Origin: Exophiala sp. HKRS030
Taxonomy: Eukaryota > Ascomycota > Eurotiomycetes > Chaetothyriales > Herpotrichiellaceae
Assembly (NCBI GenBank): GCA_023897205.1
Contig: JAHWDD010000010.1
Span: 62,001 to 126,000 of the forward strand
DNA: 64,000 nt
Direction of reading: 5' to 3'
Shown: piece after piece, positions 1 through 11,927 of the stretch
How positions within the stretch are numbered: position 1 is the first letter of the stretch
How the letters are laid out: every line of letters begins with the position of its first letter
Made by a program: the position numbers and the translations under genes
Notes under the pieces: generated by a model
What the model saw: the letters and a program-made list of their open reading frames with translations, nothing else
Database searches by the model: none
What the model was told of the DNA's origin: nothing

Positions 1-449
1 TATGCTACAACGAGCCCAAAATCCTCCAAAAATGGTTTGGAGGCGATACGAACAGTCCTTCATGCTTCGTATCGAGACTAGACGTAAACCCGCGCCCAAA
101 GTCGGCGCATGGTAGCTCAAAGTGGCAAATGAGTCTGTGTATGGTGTATCAAGGCTGTTCAATATCCTGAAATGAATATTCTTGTTCTTGTTATTGAGGT
201 AAACACTATTACATGTATGGCATGCCTCTGTTTGTCCAGGTGAAGACATTGTAGTGTTGGTGGACATGGCGGGGTTGATGAATGCCACGGACAAGGCTGA
301 AGCAATACGTCAACACAAGGCTGAGTGATTGGTGGGTCATATGGAATAGTCACAACGAGATCACAATCGCCTCTCCTAGTCCTCACTTTCTACACATTCT
401 CTCCCCAACAACTTGTTTTTCATGCATCTCGCCATTACAATACGACAGA
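1..449. other. Intergenic, upstream of DOA1
   Basis: No gene seen. Short reading frames on both strands lack recognisable motifs. The last ~90 bases before the DOA1 start are pyrimidine-rich, as fungal 5' leaders often are. Confidence 0.5.
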
Positions 450-2902
450 ATGAGTGGTGGTCCGGCAGAGTTCAAACTGAGTGCGACGCTCGAGGGGCAT
501 AAGAGTGATGTACTTGCGCATCTATATCCTTCACATTCCGACGACTGACCGTTGAATAGGTGCGCGCTGTCCTCCTTCCGGACCCTTCATTTGCAGTCAC
601 AGCTTCTCGCGATGGTACAACCAAAGTGTGGAAACGAACCTCAACGAGCCCTCCTGCTTATGATGCGACCGAATCCTCCCACGGCGCACAATTCAAAACA
701 TGCTTAGCCTACGTCCCTCCGTCAAAAGAATTTCAAGATGGCCTTGTGCTGTCCTCTGGGCAAGACACAATCATTGAAGCCAGACAGCCCACATCGACAG
801 CAGAAGTCAGTGCCGATGCACTCATGGTCGGCCATAGTCACCAAGTGTGTTCGTTAGACGTCTGCGCCGAGGCAAATTACTTTGTCAGCGGTAGCTGGGA
901 CAGCACCGCAAAAGTATGGGAGATTGGCAAATGGGAAGCTGCGGTCGACTTACCAGGCCATACGGCGACGGTATGGACGGTATTGGCGTATGACCGGGAA
1001 ACCATCATCACGGGTTGTGCAGACCGGGCGATAAGAATATTCGATGTGCGAGGAAAGATGCTGGTCTCTTGGGACGGAAAGGACATTGTTCGAGCTTTGG
1101 CGAGGCTTCCCAAAGGTCACTACACTGGCGCAGAGTTCGCCTCCGCTTCGAACGACGGCGTCATTCGATTATGGACCCTAAAGGGCGACTTGATTGCGGA
1201 ATTGTTTGGCCACGAAGCCTTCATCTATTCACTGGCGGTCCTACCTTCTGGCGAGATTGTCAGCTCCGGAGAGGATCGATCGGTCCGGATATGGCAAGGC
1301 ACCGAATGTGTCCAGGTCATCAGAATCCCCGCCATCTCTGTCTGGTCCGTCTCAGTCTGTCCGAATGGTGACATTATAGTCGGCTCGAGTGACAAGCTGG
1401 CACGCATATTCAGCCGCGATCCCTCCAGGATAGCGGATGCAGAAAGTTTACAAGAGTTTGAGGCATCCCTCCAGAGCTCGAGCGTACCACAGCAGCAGAT
1501 GGGCGAGGTTAACATGACTGACTTGCCTGGGTCAGACTTTCTGCAGCGAAAGGCAGGGACAAAAGAGGGGCAGAGTCAAATTATCAAAGAGGATGACGGA
1601 AGTGCATCTCTATATCAATGGTCCATGTCTCAGCAAACATGGGTCAAGATCGGCCAGGTGGTCGATTCCGCGGCCTCAAGCGGAAAGAAGGCCTACAACG
1701 GAAAGGAGTACGACTACGTCTTTGATATCGACATTGAAGATGGCAAACCACCACTGAAACTACCCTACAACGTCACTCAGAACCCCTACGAAGCCGCCAC
1801 GAAGTTCCTTCAAGACCATGAACTACCACTAAGCTATCTGGAGGAGACGGCCAATTTCATCATCAAGAACACCCAGGGGGCTACCCTCGGACAGTCACAA
1901 CCTGCTGGTGCTGATCCCTGGGGTACTGAGTCTAGGTATAGACCTGGAGAAGTTTCAAGCTATCAGGCGCCTCCGGCTCCCGTCAAACAAACCTTGCCAC
2001 AGAAAGATTATCTGCCGGTTGTTATTGGAAAGCCTGGAGCAGCAATGGGACAGATCGCAAAGAAGAATGCTGAATACGGTGGAAGTGACGTTGCGCTCTC
2101 GCAGGGAGATGTGCAGACGTTGACCACGGTCGCGCAACAACTCGACAAGTACAATTTCCAAAGCAAGCCATCCTTGTCCGCTCCAGAACTGCCGACAGCT
2201 GTGTCCTTGCTCATGAAGGTCGGGACCCAATGGCAACCACCTGCAAACCGACTGGCTGGTCTTGATCTGCTACGATTCATCGCCGCGGCCACGAAGGATT
2301 TCCCTGCAGCCGATGCTGATGGTCTCGACGCTGTCGCTGCAATTCTGGCAAGCGGCATCTTCGATACTGACTTCCTGCGCACGAACAACAAGCTGGCTAT
2401 GATTGCGCTCCGGTTCTTTTCAAATTTGCTGTACGGTTCTCCTTCAGGACGGGAACTGGTCAAAGAACATCTCGACAGCATCCTTGACACTCTGAAGCCA
2501 GTGTCAGCCATCATTTCGACAGACGTCTCGGTTGCTGTTGCCCTCACAACTCTCTATCTGAATATTGCCGTTCTCGTTACTAGCGACAAGAGCATAGATG
2601 GCGAGACCAAGGCCAATTATGGATTGTCCCTTGTAGAAGAGTTGTCAAAGATCCTCGATGGGTTTCCCGCAGTCAATCATACCGGGTCCGCAATTCCAGC
2701 TGCACAGTCCACCGAACCAGCATATCGAACGGTCGTTGCACTGGGAACGGTGGTGGTCGGGCTGGGACGAGAAGACCTGACATCAGCAGCCAAGGACATT
2801 TTTGACGTTCCCAAGGCCTTGTCGCAACTGAGAAGCAAGAAGTACATGGATGAGCCAAGATTCAAGAATGTGGCTGGAGAGATTCAAGCAGTCTTGCGAT
2901 GA
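450..2902 (+). CDS. DOA1: Doa1/Ufd3 (PLAA-like) ubiquitin-binding WD40 protein
   Basis: Cofactor of the Cdc48/p97 ATPase that binds ubiquitin and affects ubiquitin recycling and sorting (family knowledge). Exons are 450-509 and 560-2902; the 50-bp intron (GTACTT...TAG) joins exon 1, ending GHKSD, to VRAVLLPD, restoring the first WD40 blade. The protein is about 800 residues, the usual length. Residues ~10-300 hold WD40 repeats (SGSWDSTAKVW, ASASNDGVIRLW, SSGEDRSVRIW). A PFU domain lies at ~365-470 (YDYVFDIDIEDGKPPLKLPYN) and an alpha-helical PUL domain from ~530 to the end (GLDLLRFIAA, FFSNLLY). The order WD40-PFU-PUL is diagnostic. The ATG at 450 is chosen because it opens the first blade (LSATLEGHKSD). 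It is convergent with the bS16m gene. Nothing unusual. Confidence 0.95.
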
Positions 2903-3412
2903 TTGTCAGTTTTGCACAATCATTGCGGAGTAACGAGTGAAATCACCTCATGGGCGGCTTTTTGCAACACCAACGGATCATCTCAAAAGAATGCATAGCA
3001 ATGGGGCCATAGATGTGAATGTAAACATGATACCATGACACATGTGAATATGGTCAAGATGGGAAGTTGCTCAATCGATCAATGATTGAGTGATTGGTAG
3101 ACCCAGCGACAGACAGACAGCTCTGGACTTGCGTGCAAGTAAACAATGTGACAATGCTGTACACCTCCTTTATTCATTTTGGGTTCTTGTTTTCACGTTT
3201 TGTAAAAAGTGACATTGTTGAAGTGTTGTATTCATTTGCCAATTCTTTGTACAAGAACAAGTGATGTGTCTTCCATCTTTAAACCTTCATGGTCTTCTCC
3301 CTAGATCTTCTCCTGCGATTGACTGAGGAGCCCAAAACGCCAGCGCTATGCTATGTATGATGTACAGAAATTTTGGGAGGAGAGGCCGATTGTTATTGCT
3401 TTTGTTTCTCGC
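2903..3412. other. Intergenic between convergent DOA1 and bS16m genes
   Basis: Shared 3' flank of two convergent genes. T-rich tracts but no coding signal. No clear terminator or repeat recognised. Confidence 0.5.
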
Positions 3413-3968
3413 TCATGCTGTCGCAGTCGTCGCGGGTTTCTGTTGCTGTTGTGTTGGGATAGATTCTGTAGATGGGGATGAGGATGGCATCGTTCTCGAT
3501 GGTGACGACGACGATGCCGATGATGGTTTAGGTTCGATCAAGCCAATCTAATTTTTTGCCGTTTGGAGTCGTCAGCCACTTTCATCTTTTCTGTGCCGTA
3601 CTGGCGCACTCTGGTCGCGATCGATCGAGATCAAAACGTCAGGCGTCTCTCGTATGACCGAAAAGACTTACCATGCTCAACAACTTGACCACGGGTTCCG
3701 TGGGTTGCGCACCGACGCCCAACCAGTACTTTGTCCGGCTCGCGTCGAGCTTGATGTCCTTGTACCGTCGGGGAACGAACTTGGTCGACCCGTCGGCGAG
3801 GTACTCGGGGGTGTCGGGGGTGGCGAGGGGTAGGCGAGGGATGGGGTCGTACGTCCCCAGAACCTCGATGGGTTTTTTGCCTCGGGCAGACTTTGCCTGG
3901 GCCAACACGATGTTGTAGACGGGTGCGCGTTTGGTGCCGAAGCGGGCTAGACGGATCCTCAGAACCAT
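3413..3968 (-). CDS. MRPS16: Mitochondrial small-subunit ribosomal protein bS16m
   Basis: Component of the mitochondrial 37S ribosomal subunit. Exon 1 (3968 down to 3672) encodes the whole bS16 fold: it begins [11 protein letters not shown], then the conserved [23 protein letters not shown] and [12 protein letters not shown]. Without splicing the frame runs only a few codons past a strong GTAAGT donor. Removing 3548-3671 (GTAAGT...TAG) joins LLSM to IGLIEPKP, matching the usual end of the fungal domain (SMvGLlEPK). The second exon continues as a Ser/Pro/Gln/Thr-rich low-complexity tail ending at 3413. Predicted length is 143 residues. No cleavable presequence is evident, as is common for this protein. 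It is divergently arranged with the NAD(P)HX epimerase, sharing a ~730-bp promoter region. Confidence 0.9.
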
Positions 3969-4698
3969 TCTTGCGGTTGTGTCTGTATGTTCCGGGCGTG
4001 GTTTCCCAATGACAGACAGAGAGGTAGGATAGGAAAAAGGAGGGGGTACAGTTCAGTTGCGGGTTGTGTTTGACCGAAAAAAAAAAGGTCCGATGTTACA
4101 GTAGGTATGTAGTCGAGAGGTGGGATTGACTGTAGAGAAAGGGTAATTAGTTGTTGGACCAGCAAAGAAGTGCAAAAGCGACAGCCTCGTCGAAAATTCT
4201 TGGAGTTCACCGATTGGTTGCCGATGTTGGAAGAGTATGATTGGCGGGAGATGAGAGGACGAGGCTACGGAATCCTTTTGTGCTTGTGCGGGACAATGAC
4301 GACCGGATGACATCGACAAGTCCGGAGTCAAGTATCCGAATATACCATTTACAACTTCAAAAACTGACAATGTTATAAATTACCAGCTAACATTGTCCTC
4401 GAGAATATTTCAGGTTCACTACCAAAACATCACTTTCGTGTCGTTGTAAAAAAAAAGAGAACTCAAAAGGAGAAAGGGCCTCGTTTCCTACTCGTACACA
4501 AGTACTCGTATCCAAATCAGACCACATTCTCCATATCTCCATCAAGAGACACAAATATTCTTGCACACACGAACTTCTTGACGACTCCGGTAGAGATTGG
4601 ATATTTTGTAAAGGATTCACACCTTTATGCTTCGAACTCTTCTTCTACCCGGAAGGACCATCAAACCAATTCTTACCGCGAGAAAGTTGTTTACCAAG
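3969..4698. promoter_or_regulatory. Divergent promoter region bS16m / NAXE
   Basis: About 730 bp between two divergently transcribed genes; it must hold both promoters and 5' leaders. It contains A-runs near 4078 and 4450 and two TACTCGTA octamers (4489, 4503). No TATA element can be assigned with confidence. Confidence 0.4.
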
Positions 4699-5986
4699 AT
4701 GTCATTAAAGGTGAGTTGATGGTCTCTAAATATGCTCTCAAAGACATTTTGAAGTTGTATGGTGTATCATGGCACGACCAAAGTCTTGGGCACATCAACC
4801 GTCACACACTCCTTTCTCTTGTGCATGTGTGTTCAAAAGTACCAAGAACAATTTTCACAAGAAATACAACACGTACTACTATGATCTACCATTGGTGACA
4901 AACAGGACTAACATTCTCTCGACACGATTTTACAGACGCTCGGACCGAAACCGGCCGCCGAGCTGGACAAAGAACTCATGAGTGAAGAAGGAGGATTCTC
5001 AATCGATCAATTGATGGAACTTGCTGGTCTCAGTGTATCACAGGCAGGTGAGTATACGTTCCTCTGCCCCTCGACCTCGTCCCACGTCCTTGATCGCCAA
5101 ATCCTGTCCCTATTCTAGGTCTTCAATCGCCATCTCCAGTATGAACATCACTGACAACTTTTGAACCGGGAAAAATAAAACAGTATACAAGGTTCATCCT
5201 CCATCTCAAGGCAAAAACATCCTTGTAGCATGTGGTCCTGGTAATAATGGTACGTTTGGACATGACCCAAAACTTCCCTCCCCATACACACATATACATA
5301 GGCCTCCTTCCTTCTTTCAACCCCCCTTCCCCCCCCCTCTGTCAGATTTCTTTCCTTTACATTTTGTTCTCCCCCAACACAGACACGGTCTACTTTCCTT
5401 CTTACTCACCTTCTAAACGTGTTTCATTCATTCAGGCGGCGACGGCCTAGTCTGTGCCCGACACCTCTACCACTACGGTTACACCCCCAAGGTTTACTAT
5501 CCGAAACCGACCGACGCTCCCATCTTTGTCGGTCTCCAGAGACAACTTGGTCACCTACACATTCCATTCCTCACCACGCCGGAAGAATTTGCTTCGACTT
5601 TGGGAACCACGGACCTGATCGTCGACGCACTTTTCGGGTTCAGTTTCCACCCTCCGGTCCGAGCTCCGTTCGACGCCGTCCTCACCTCCATCATCGACTC
5701 GTCTCGTCCGGTCTTGTCGGTCGACATCCCTTCCAGTTGGGACGTCGCCGGAGGTCCACCGTCCGGCGGCGACCAAGTGGGTCACAACTTCATGCCCGAG
5801 TACCTCGTCAGTTTGACGGCCGCCAAACCTTGCGTGAGACACTACAAGGGCCGGAGACACTTTGTCGGTGGACGTTTCCTGAGTCGGGACGTCGCGACCA
5901 AGTACGGCCTCGACGTGCCAGACTACAAAGGGGTGGATCAGATCGCGGAAGTCCCCGTCGACGTCAAGGTCGAGGAAAGATTGTGA
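4699..5986 (+). CDS. NAXE: NAD(P)H-hydrate epimerase (YjeF N-terminal domain)
   Basis: Interconverts the R and S forms of damaged NAD(P)H hydrate, so the S-specific dehydratase can repair it. Four exons: 4699-4710, 4936-5047, 5184-5249 and 5436-5986. The first coding exon is only four codons (MSLK) before a GTGAGT donor. The splices give MSLK-TLGPKPAAELDKELM, then SVSQA-VYKVHPP, then GPGNNGGDGLVCARHL. All match the YjeF_N family: IDQLMELAGLSV, the glycine-rich GPGNNGGDG loop, and D-A-L-F-G-F with VDIPSSWDV. Predicted length is 246 residues, normal for a cytosolic fungal enzyme. An N-terminal mitochondrial extension is not visible. Confidence 0.93.
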
Positions 5987-6319
5987 AACCAAAAAAAAAA
6001 CAAAGAGGGTTTTACCATGGAAACAGAGAAAATGTCAAAGTCGTGACTAGTTCGTGCTTGTATGGAGACCGGATCGGAAAGGAATTAAATAGTCGGTGAA
6101 TCACACACATATACATCGTGTCACTCGTGGTGGACGCCAGCGTCGACAACACACTCACCTCCTCGTTTCGAATCTCGTCATGGTTTTCTCATGCATACCG
6201 TACAAGTACTTAGTGAGGGAGTACACGCAAATATGTCATGTCAAGAATAGTAAAAAATACTAACAACACACAAACAAGATAAATTACTACTATCACAATC
6301 TGTATAACCTAGTTCACAT
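5987..6319. other. Intergenic, convergent 3' flanks
   Basis: 3' flanks of the NAXE and HET genes, including A-rich tracts around 5989 and 6250. No gene seen. Confidence 0.5.
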
Positions 6320-8593
6320 CTACCCAATACACCACGCTTGCCCCGGCTCAACGGGTGTTGCCGACACAGTCCTGCATGTGTGAGTGCCTAAGCCCTCTGT
6401 CTCGTCGTTTCTCCATCCTCTCAGCGTCTCCCACCGGTCATGCTGTTCGAGCATTACGTTGACAGTGGCGAGGAATCGGGCTGTATATGTGACGCTTTCC
6501 TGAAAGGTCTCTGCAACATCGGAGCTTATGTCGACCAAGATGCCCAAGGCAAACCTCCTCGTGTCCAAATCTTTATTCACGACAACTCCTATCCTCTTGC
6601 AGCGCTGCAGTTCCTTCGTGAGCTCGGGCCAAGGCATCTGTCCGTCATCTTGAACCATCCTGTGGGCCACCAGGTACCACTTTTGCGTGACATTGTCCAG
6701 GAGCCAGAACGCTGGATACCCATCCCAGAACCTGGCGCGGGGAGGGTCAAACGCGTATCCTCGCGAGTTCACCATGAACCCGTGTGGTGTAGCTTCGCCG
6801 GTGTCATCCTGCAGTGGCAAGGTGGCGGTTGTGGTTGCCGGACGACCTATGAATTTCCGAGGAGCCCACCGATATCCAGCTTGTTCGACACGAGGACCGC
6901 TGCTGAAGAGTAAGTCCTTGGGAAAGATTCTCTGTTGGAGCAAGAATATCCTCCACCTGTCTTCTCTTGGAGCGTCCAAGATCGGACGAGTATCACCGAA
7001 TCCGAGAATGGTGGCGAGGCAAAATGCTTCGTCTTTACCTTCGCTTGTGTTTCGAAACTGACATGCGTTCCACATGGCGGTGATGCGAGGAGTTTCTTCA
7101 GGGTTCCTGACTAGGACAATACGCCACATGAAATCTGTCAATTCGGTCAAGACGGTCTGCGATAGGGCATAGAAGCCATTATGATCCCTCAACCGATGAA
7201 AAATGTCTGTCATCATATCGACTGGTCCGTCAGCAAATTGCAACATGACTTTCGGCCCGTTCACCGCTTCCGAGAGTGTCCAAAGGCGTCGAATCCAGCT
7301 GCAGCACGCAAAACGCACTAGCTGTTCTTCAAATGGGGAAGTGCTGTTGGTCGAGAGCAATTCCGAGTCCAGGACAAGAACGCACGCAGAACCACCGTAC
7401 ACTTTATCCATGTCTCGGATTGCTCGAAGTCTCAAAGGACGGAGATGACGCCGGTTAAAATTATCCTGAGGTACACAAAGGGTGTCGATCCAGAAAGAGG
7501 TTTCCTTGCTCCCGGATACTGCTGTAACCATACTCTGTATACGTCGCAGCTGGCATGTAGGCATGGAATTGTCTCGAGTGTTTCCAAGTCTCTCTGCCCA
7601 GACATGAGAGATGGCAACATAGTCACCGTCCTTTCCGATAGTTTTGGCTGACAAGTTTAGTTGAACCTGGCCGTCTACCGTTGCTTCCACCTTCACCACA
7701 GGTAGTCCACCCTCTCGTTCGAGGAATCCCTTCAGCTGTGCCTCTGACACGTGTTGCCATTCGCAGGATCCAGGGCATTCTCGGGTGTGTGCTGTCTGGT
7801 ATTCGGCCTTTTCTTCCTCGCTTATGTTCATCACATTACATTTGTCCTGGTTGCATTCTGCTCCTACATGATTGTGCTGGGCCATACGTGGCCGAAGCAA
7901 GCTGGCAAAATACATACCACTTGGGGTCATGAGCTTCTCGAGCATTGAAATGTCGCTCGGACACCACCTAGCCTCCGTCATCCGTGACAGAATCAGCTCG
8001 CTGTGCTGCCAGGAGAAGAGTCTGGTGTCTGGCCAGATGCGCAACTTAGCCCGGGTCAAAGTCACTCCCAAAGCCATTATGGACAGCGAAATGTCAGGAT
8101 GTTCTCTCATTTGGTGGTTCACACTTCCGTCTCCACCACGACACATGTATCGTGCAACATGTCGTTGAGCTTCGTCGAGGATAGCGTCAAGAGTGGCCAC
8201 ATAGGCTCCAGTTTCTGACAGTTGCTCGGGGTCCAAAGAGCCTCGCCACTGCACGAGATATTGCTCCAGGCGGCCAGTGTAGATGACTCTTGTTCCACTC
8301 TCTGGTGAAATCCTCGTGAAATCACGCACGAGGTCTGCCATGGGAAACATATGGCCAGTCGAAGCTGATAACAGGCCAAAGAAGAGCCATTGCTGGACAA
8401 AGGCTGCCACAGTCCTGGCTGGCTGGCCTTCTAGAGTGGCATTGATTAGGTTTGTCTTGTCCCAACCAGCTCTGGAAGGAAATCCGGTAAATCCTTGATT
8501 ATCATATTCCAATACCTGTACATCTTCTGCTCGGAGGTATGGGATCTGGAGTGGGGGGAAAGCAGGGGCAGATACGGTTGGAAGATGGTCCAT
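6320..8593 (-). CDS. HET (heterokaryon incompatibility) domain protein
   Basis: Single-exon protein of 757 residues. A HET domain lies at ~325-415: YVAISHVWAE (the family's YxALSYxWG box), FWIDTLCVPQ (the WIDxlCIdQ box) and a following AIRDMDKVYGGS motif. In HET genes this domain can trigger cell death when incompatible hyphae fuse (established for het-6, tol and others); whether this copy does so is inference. The ~320-residue N-terminal region contains a Cys/His-rich stretch (AECNQDKCN ... RECPGSCEWQH) that often precedes the HET box in this subfamily. The C-terminal half is uncharacterised. The start MDHLPTV at 8593 is the first ATG of the frame; an upstream exon cannot be excluded. Confidence 0.85.
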   Translation of the reverse strand: MDHLPTVSAPAFPPLQIPYLRAEDVQVLEYDNQGFTGFPSRAGWDKTNLINATLEGQPARTVAAFVQQWLFFGLLSASTGHMFPMADLVRDFTRISPESGTRVIYTGRLEQYLVQWRGSLDPEQLSETGAYVATLDAILDEAQRHVARYMCRGGDGSVNHQMREHPDISLSIMALGVTLTRAKLRIWPDTRLFSWQHSELILSRMTEARWCPSDISMLEKLMTPSGMYFASLLRPRMAQHNHVGAECNQDKCNVMNISEEEKAEYQTAHTRECPGSCEWQHVSEAQLKGFLEREGGLPVVKVEATVDGQVQLNLSAKTIGKDGDYVAISHVWAERLGNTRDNSMPTCQLRRIQSMVTAVSGSKETSFWIDTLCVPQDNFNRRHLRPLRLRAIRDMDKVYGGSACVLVLDSELLSTNSTSPFEEQLVRFACCSWIRRLWTLSEAVNGPKVMLQFADGPVDMMTDIFHRLRDHNGFYALSQTVLTELTDFMWRIVLVRNPEETPRITAMWNACQFRNTSEGKDEAFCLATILGFGDTRPILDAPREDRWRIFLLQQRIFPKDLLFSSGPRVEQAGYRWAPRKFIGRPATTTATLPLQDDTGEATPHGFMVNSRGYAFDPPRARFWDGYPAFWLLDNVTQKWYLVAHRMVQDDGQMPWPELTKELQRCKRIGVVVNKDLDTRRFALGILVDISSDVAETFQESVTYTARFLATVNVMLEQHDRWETLRGWRNDETEGLGTHTCRTVSATPVEPGQAWCIG

Positions 8594-9779
8594 TGTCTGA
8601 GGCTGAGAAGAGGTGGAACAGCTTCAGAGAATCGAGCGTCAAGAGCGACCAGCAGATACTTATTGACGAAGAGATTGCCGGGTGTTTCTTCGAGGCAACA
8701 TGTGCCATCTCTGCAGGCAGCCTCCATGCTGTCGATCGCTTGCAGATGTCCATTCCGACCTCGTGAATTCGTCGAATTCCAGACTAGGAGTATTGGAAAT
8801 GCACGTCGGCTGGAGATGCAACTGGGCCAGAAACGCGCGTCAGGAGGTCCTTTTGCCTGTGTAGCCACAGGCGAACTTTCGTGGTGGTTGGCTGGTAGGG
8901 AAGACGGTGATTCGTCTCGATGTGTGACTTTCCTTGACGCTTATGCAAAGAAACAAGTCTGGGCCTTAGGGGGAGGTGTGGGATGCAGTGCAGGGTGGCT
9001 GAGTCTAGATCCGGCGAGGCGAAAAGTCCCTGCGCGTTGGTGAGGCTGAGAGAGCACATTTTGTACCATAGTCTCGCCCACGATGTGGTGGTAACACGGT
9101 TGAATAGCCCTCCCAAAAAGATCCCAGCCTCCTTGAAAGAGACAGCATGACGGCGATGATTCATACAATATACCAATCTCGCACGATAGAGTTGTTGGTA
9201 GAAGTTTGAAGGTTTTGTGAGTATTTACGAGTCAAAAGTAGTACAAAATCAAACGTAGAGGAATATACCAAATATAAATACGACAGGAGCGATAGACTTG
9301 GGCTTTTCACAGCATCTGGTAAGATTGTGATTTTATTAACTAATTAATTACACGCAACAAGTACGAAATGTAGACTACGCAAATCGTAATTCTTTTTTTT
9401 TCATCTCAACATTCAGTCATTGCTTGCTGCTTATGGCAATGGGAATAAATAGCAGCAGCGTCGATTGTCTCCCTGTGCAGAATTGACGATCTCATGACCT
9501 ATAACAAAAGCTCCATTCGCTTCAATTGCTGGCATTTTCATGGCATATTTGAGATCCAAACGCCAGTGCTCCTTCACACGTTCTTGAAAAAAGTCGCATA
9601 ACAATGCAACCCTGAAATTGCTCGTCTTCTGCAAATCATTGTTGAGTCCATGACGTTCGACAAAATTCTGGGTTGTCCGGACCACATGCCCATGAAGGCA
9701 TCTTTCTTCAATGAGACAAGATCGGGCTCCTTAAAAGTTTGTGCATCTAAACACACCATCTCGTGGCGACTGATGTCGT
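8594..9779. other. Intergenic with a possible gene relic
   Basis: Upstream of the HET gene and downstream of the DnaJ gene. On the minus strand, 9759-9431 holds two overlapping frames that look like parts of one protein split by a frameshift near 9675 (see findings). The rest shows no coding signal. AT-rich around 9220-9400. Confidence 0.35.
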
Positions 9780-10901
9780 CTATGGTAGTGCTTCCTTGAT
9801 CTTTGCCTTTTGTGCCGCCGTCAGAGACCGAGGGAAATTGACCTTGACTTGGACCACAAAATCGCCTCTCTCGCCTGGCTTCTTGCTGATAGGCATGCCT
9901 AGGCCGGGAAATCTTTCTTCATATCCAGGCTGAGTAGGTCCGGCACCCGAGACACTCAACTGTTTTCCATCGATCGTCGTTACAGTCCGTTTCCAACCTG
10001 TGAGGGCCTCCTTCAAGTCCAACTCGATCGTTGTCCTTAGATCGTCGCCGTCTCGCGTCAGTGTTGCATGTGGTTTCTCCGTGACAATGAAGTGTAGATC
10101 TTGCGTCCCGCCTTCCTCTTGATCTCCGACTCCAGAGAACTTAATTTTCGACCCAGCCTTCAGGCCAGGCTTGATATCCATTTCGAGTATTTTATCCTCT
10201 GTCACACGTTGTCCTTGAGAGTTAAATGTCTTCCTCTTGATCTTCATCTTCTTGTGAGCTCCTTTGGACAACTCCTCGAGCGTGACAGGTAGCTGTCGTT
10301 CTACCACCGAGACTTCGGGCGTCTGAGGTCGGGGTTGTCGTCCACCGAACGAGCCTGAAAATCCTCCCGTGCTCCTCCTAGGACCGCCACGTCCACCGCC
10401 GAAGGCACCACCGCTGAATAAGTTGAAAATGTCTTCATCGTCTGCACCGGCAGCTCCACCCCCACCTGCACCACCACGAGCAAAGCTGGAGAAAATGTCG
10501 TTGGGGTCTGAAAAGCTGAAACCTTGCCCGCCATTGGTACTGAAGTGGAATGAGCGAGTACCACCGCCAGGCATTCCACCGAAACTGAAGCCGCCAGGCA
10601 TACCTCCTGCGAATCCACCTCCAGGCATGCCATCCATACCCTCCGCACCTGGAGGGGGAGCCTGCCCTCCTCTTAATAAGAACTCCAAGCCATATTGATC
10701 GTACACCTTCCGCTTCTCTGGATCTGACAACACCTCATAGGCCTGTGACACTTCTTTGAATTTTTCTGCTGCATTTGGGTTGTCTTTGTTTTTGTCCGGG
10801 TGGAACTTCAGGGCAGCTTTCCGGTATGCTTTCTTGATTTCATCTTGTGTGGCAGTAGGAGAGATTGAAAGGGCATCGTAGAGTTTGGTTTCTGCTACCA
10901 T
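9780..10901 (-). CDS. SIS1: DnaJ/Hsp40 co-chaperone, class II (Sis1/DNAJB type)
   Basis: Stimulates Hsp70 ATPase and hands over unfolded clients, in cytosol and nucleus. Single exon, 373 residues. The J domain is at 5-70 with the essential HPDKNKD loop. A long Gly/Phe-rich linker follows at ~75-200 ([16 protein letters not shown] and similar). Two C-terminal beta-barrel domains come next ([20 protein letters not shown], then [14 protein letters not shown] and [17 protein letters not shown]), ending with the dimerisation helix ([15 protein letters not shown]). There is no CxxCxGxG zinc-finger region, which separates it from class I Ydj1. Length and order match Sis1. The symbol follows architecture; other DNAJB paralogues are possible. 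Confidence 0.93.
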   Translation of the reverse strand: MVAETKLYDALSISPTATQDEIKKAYRKAALKFHPDKNKDNPNAAEKFKEVSQAYEVLSDPEKRKVYDQYGLEFLLRGGQAPPPGAEGMDGMPGGGFAGGMPGGFSFGGMPGGGTRSFHFSTNGGQGFSFSDPNDIFSSFARGGAGGGGAAGADDEDIFNLFSGGAFGGGRGGPRRSTGGFSGSFGGRQPRPQTPEVSVVERQLPVTLEELSKGAHKKMKIKRKTFNSQGQRVTEDKILEMDIKPGLKAGSKIKFSGVGDQEEGGTQDLHFIVTEKPHATLTRDGDDLRTTIELDLKEALTGWKRTVTTIDGKQLSVSGAGPTQPGYEERFPGLGMPISKKPGERGDFVVQVKVNFPRSLTAAQKAKIKEALP

Positions 10902-11927
10902 ATTGTAGGTCTAGTTATGGGCGAGTAAATTTGGGTTTATGTGAAACTTTCTTTTGTGTCGTGAATGATTGAAGAAGAAGAAGGATGCAGGAATAAAACA
11001 TCAAAGAGAGAGAAGAGCAAGGCTGAATGACGGCAGAGAGAAGCCGGCTGGCTGCGTGATTTAGGTGTGTGGAGCAATAGAAGACTAAAGAGTCCAGATG
11101 AAGGATTCTCACAACCTGCAGATCAGGATTTCAACTGGTACGAGAGTCCGTGTACTGTGACTTTGCATGGAAAAGTGAGCAGACGTAAAGAAAGTGCTAA
11201 GGTGACTTGAAGTGCTTGAAAGCGCAACCGGAAACTGGTGACATGCCCGCCTATAGCACGATCGTCATGGCCCATTGTATTTGGAACCTTCGAGATGCTT
11301 CTATACCCTTCGCGGTTAGACTCGACCTGTGCGTCTTGGCCTTGTACTCGTACTCGTATAGCCTTGCAAGACCTATGTATGTACAACATCAATGTCGACT
11401 TCACTTCGCCTGCTTAGCGTCTCAGTGCCTGCTACTGCACCTGAATCTCTATCAGTGAATATATGCCAGACCCACCTACCGATAATTCAGATGTCATGTG
11501 TTTTAAAAGTGAAATTTCTCTCAACAAAGAATCGCCTTGATGGCCCACTACCAAAGACTCACCACGTCGAATAGCGACTTTGTCCTAATGGTTTGGAGGT
11601 TGGGCTTATCCTTGGAAACTTCGCCTAGTGGGATTAAAACTGGGAGTCTGGCAGGTTTCCATGACTACTGTAGCATCTCTTCTTCAAAAGGAGGTGTGAA
11701 AGGTCATAGTCGGGATAAGTAACAGCAGAGCCGGGGGTTCGACCATCCAAACTTTTTGTTTCTCTTTTTGGACCTGTGCTCGCAGAACTGAAGTGAATGG
11801 TGAATTGGGGTACAGGAGAAAAGAAAGGAAACCGCCAGATCCAGGGTCTCTATTAACCCATGTCTATCTCTTTTGTGCCTACTACAGAATGTATTCAAGT
11901 CCCGTGCCGCTGATAGTACATTTCCCC
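10902..11927. other. Intergenic, DnaJ promoter and EMC1 3' flank
   Basis: About 1 kb. No gene recognised on either strand; the longest frames have no motif. It holds two overlapping TACTCGTA octamers at 11345-11358. Confidence 0.5.

Noticed and set aside
5419..6099. 226-codon plus-strand frame over the last NAXE exon
   Set aside because: Shadow of the conserved epimerase exon in another frame.
11700..11760. GGGGTTCGACCATCC, resembling a tRNA T-loop
   Set aside because: No matching acceptor, D-arm or anticodon arm can be drawn around it; other GTTCGA-like sites in the window fail likewise.
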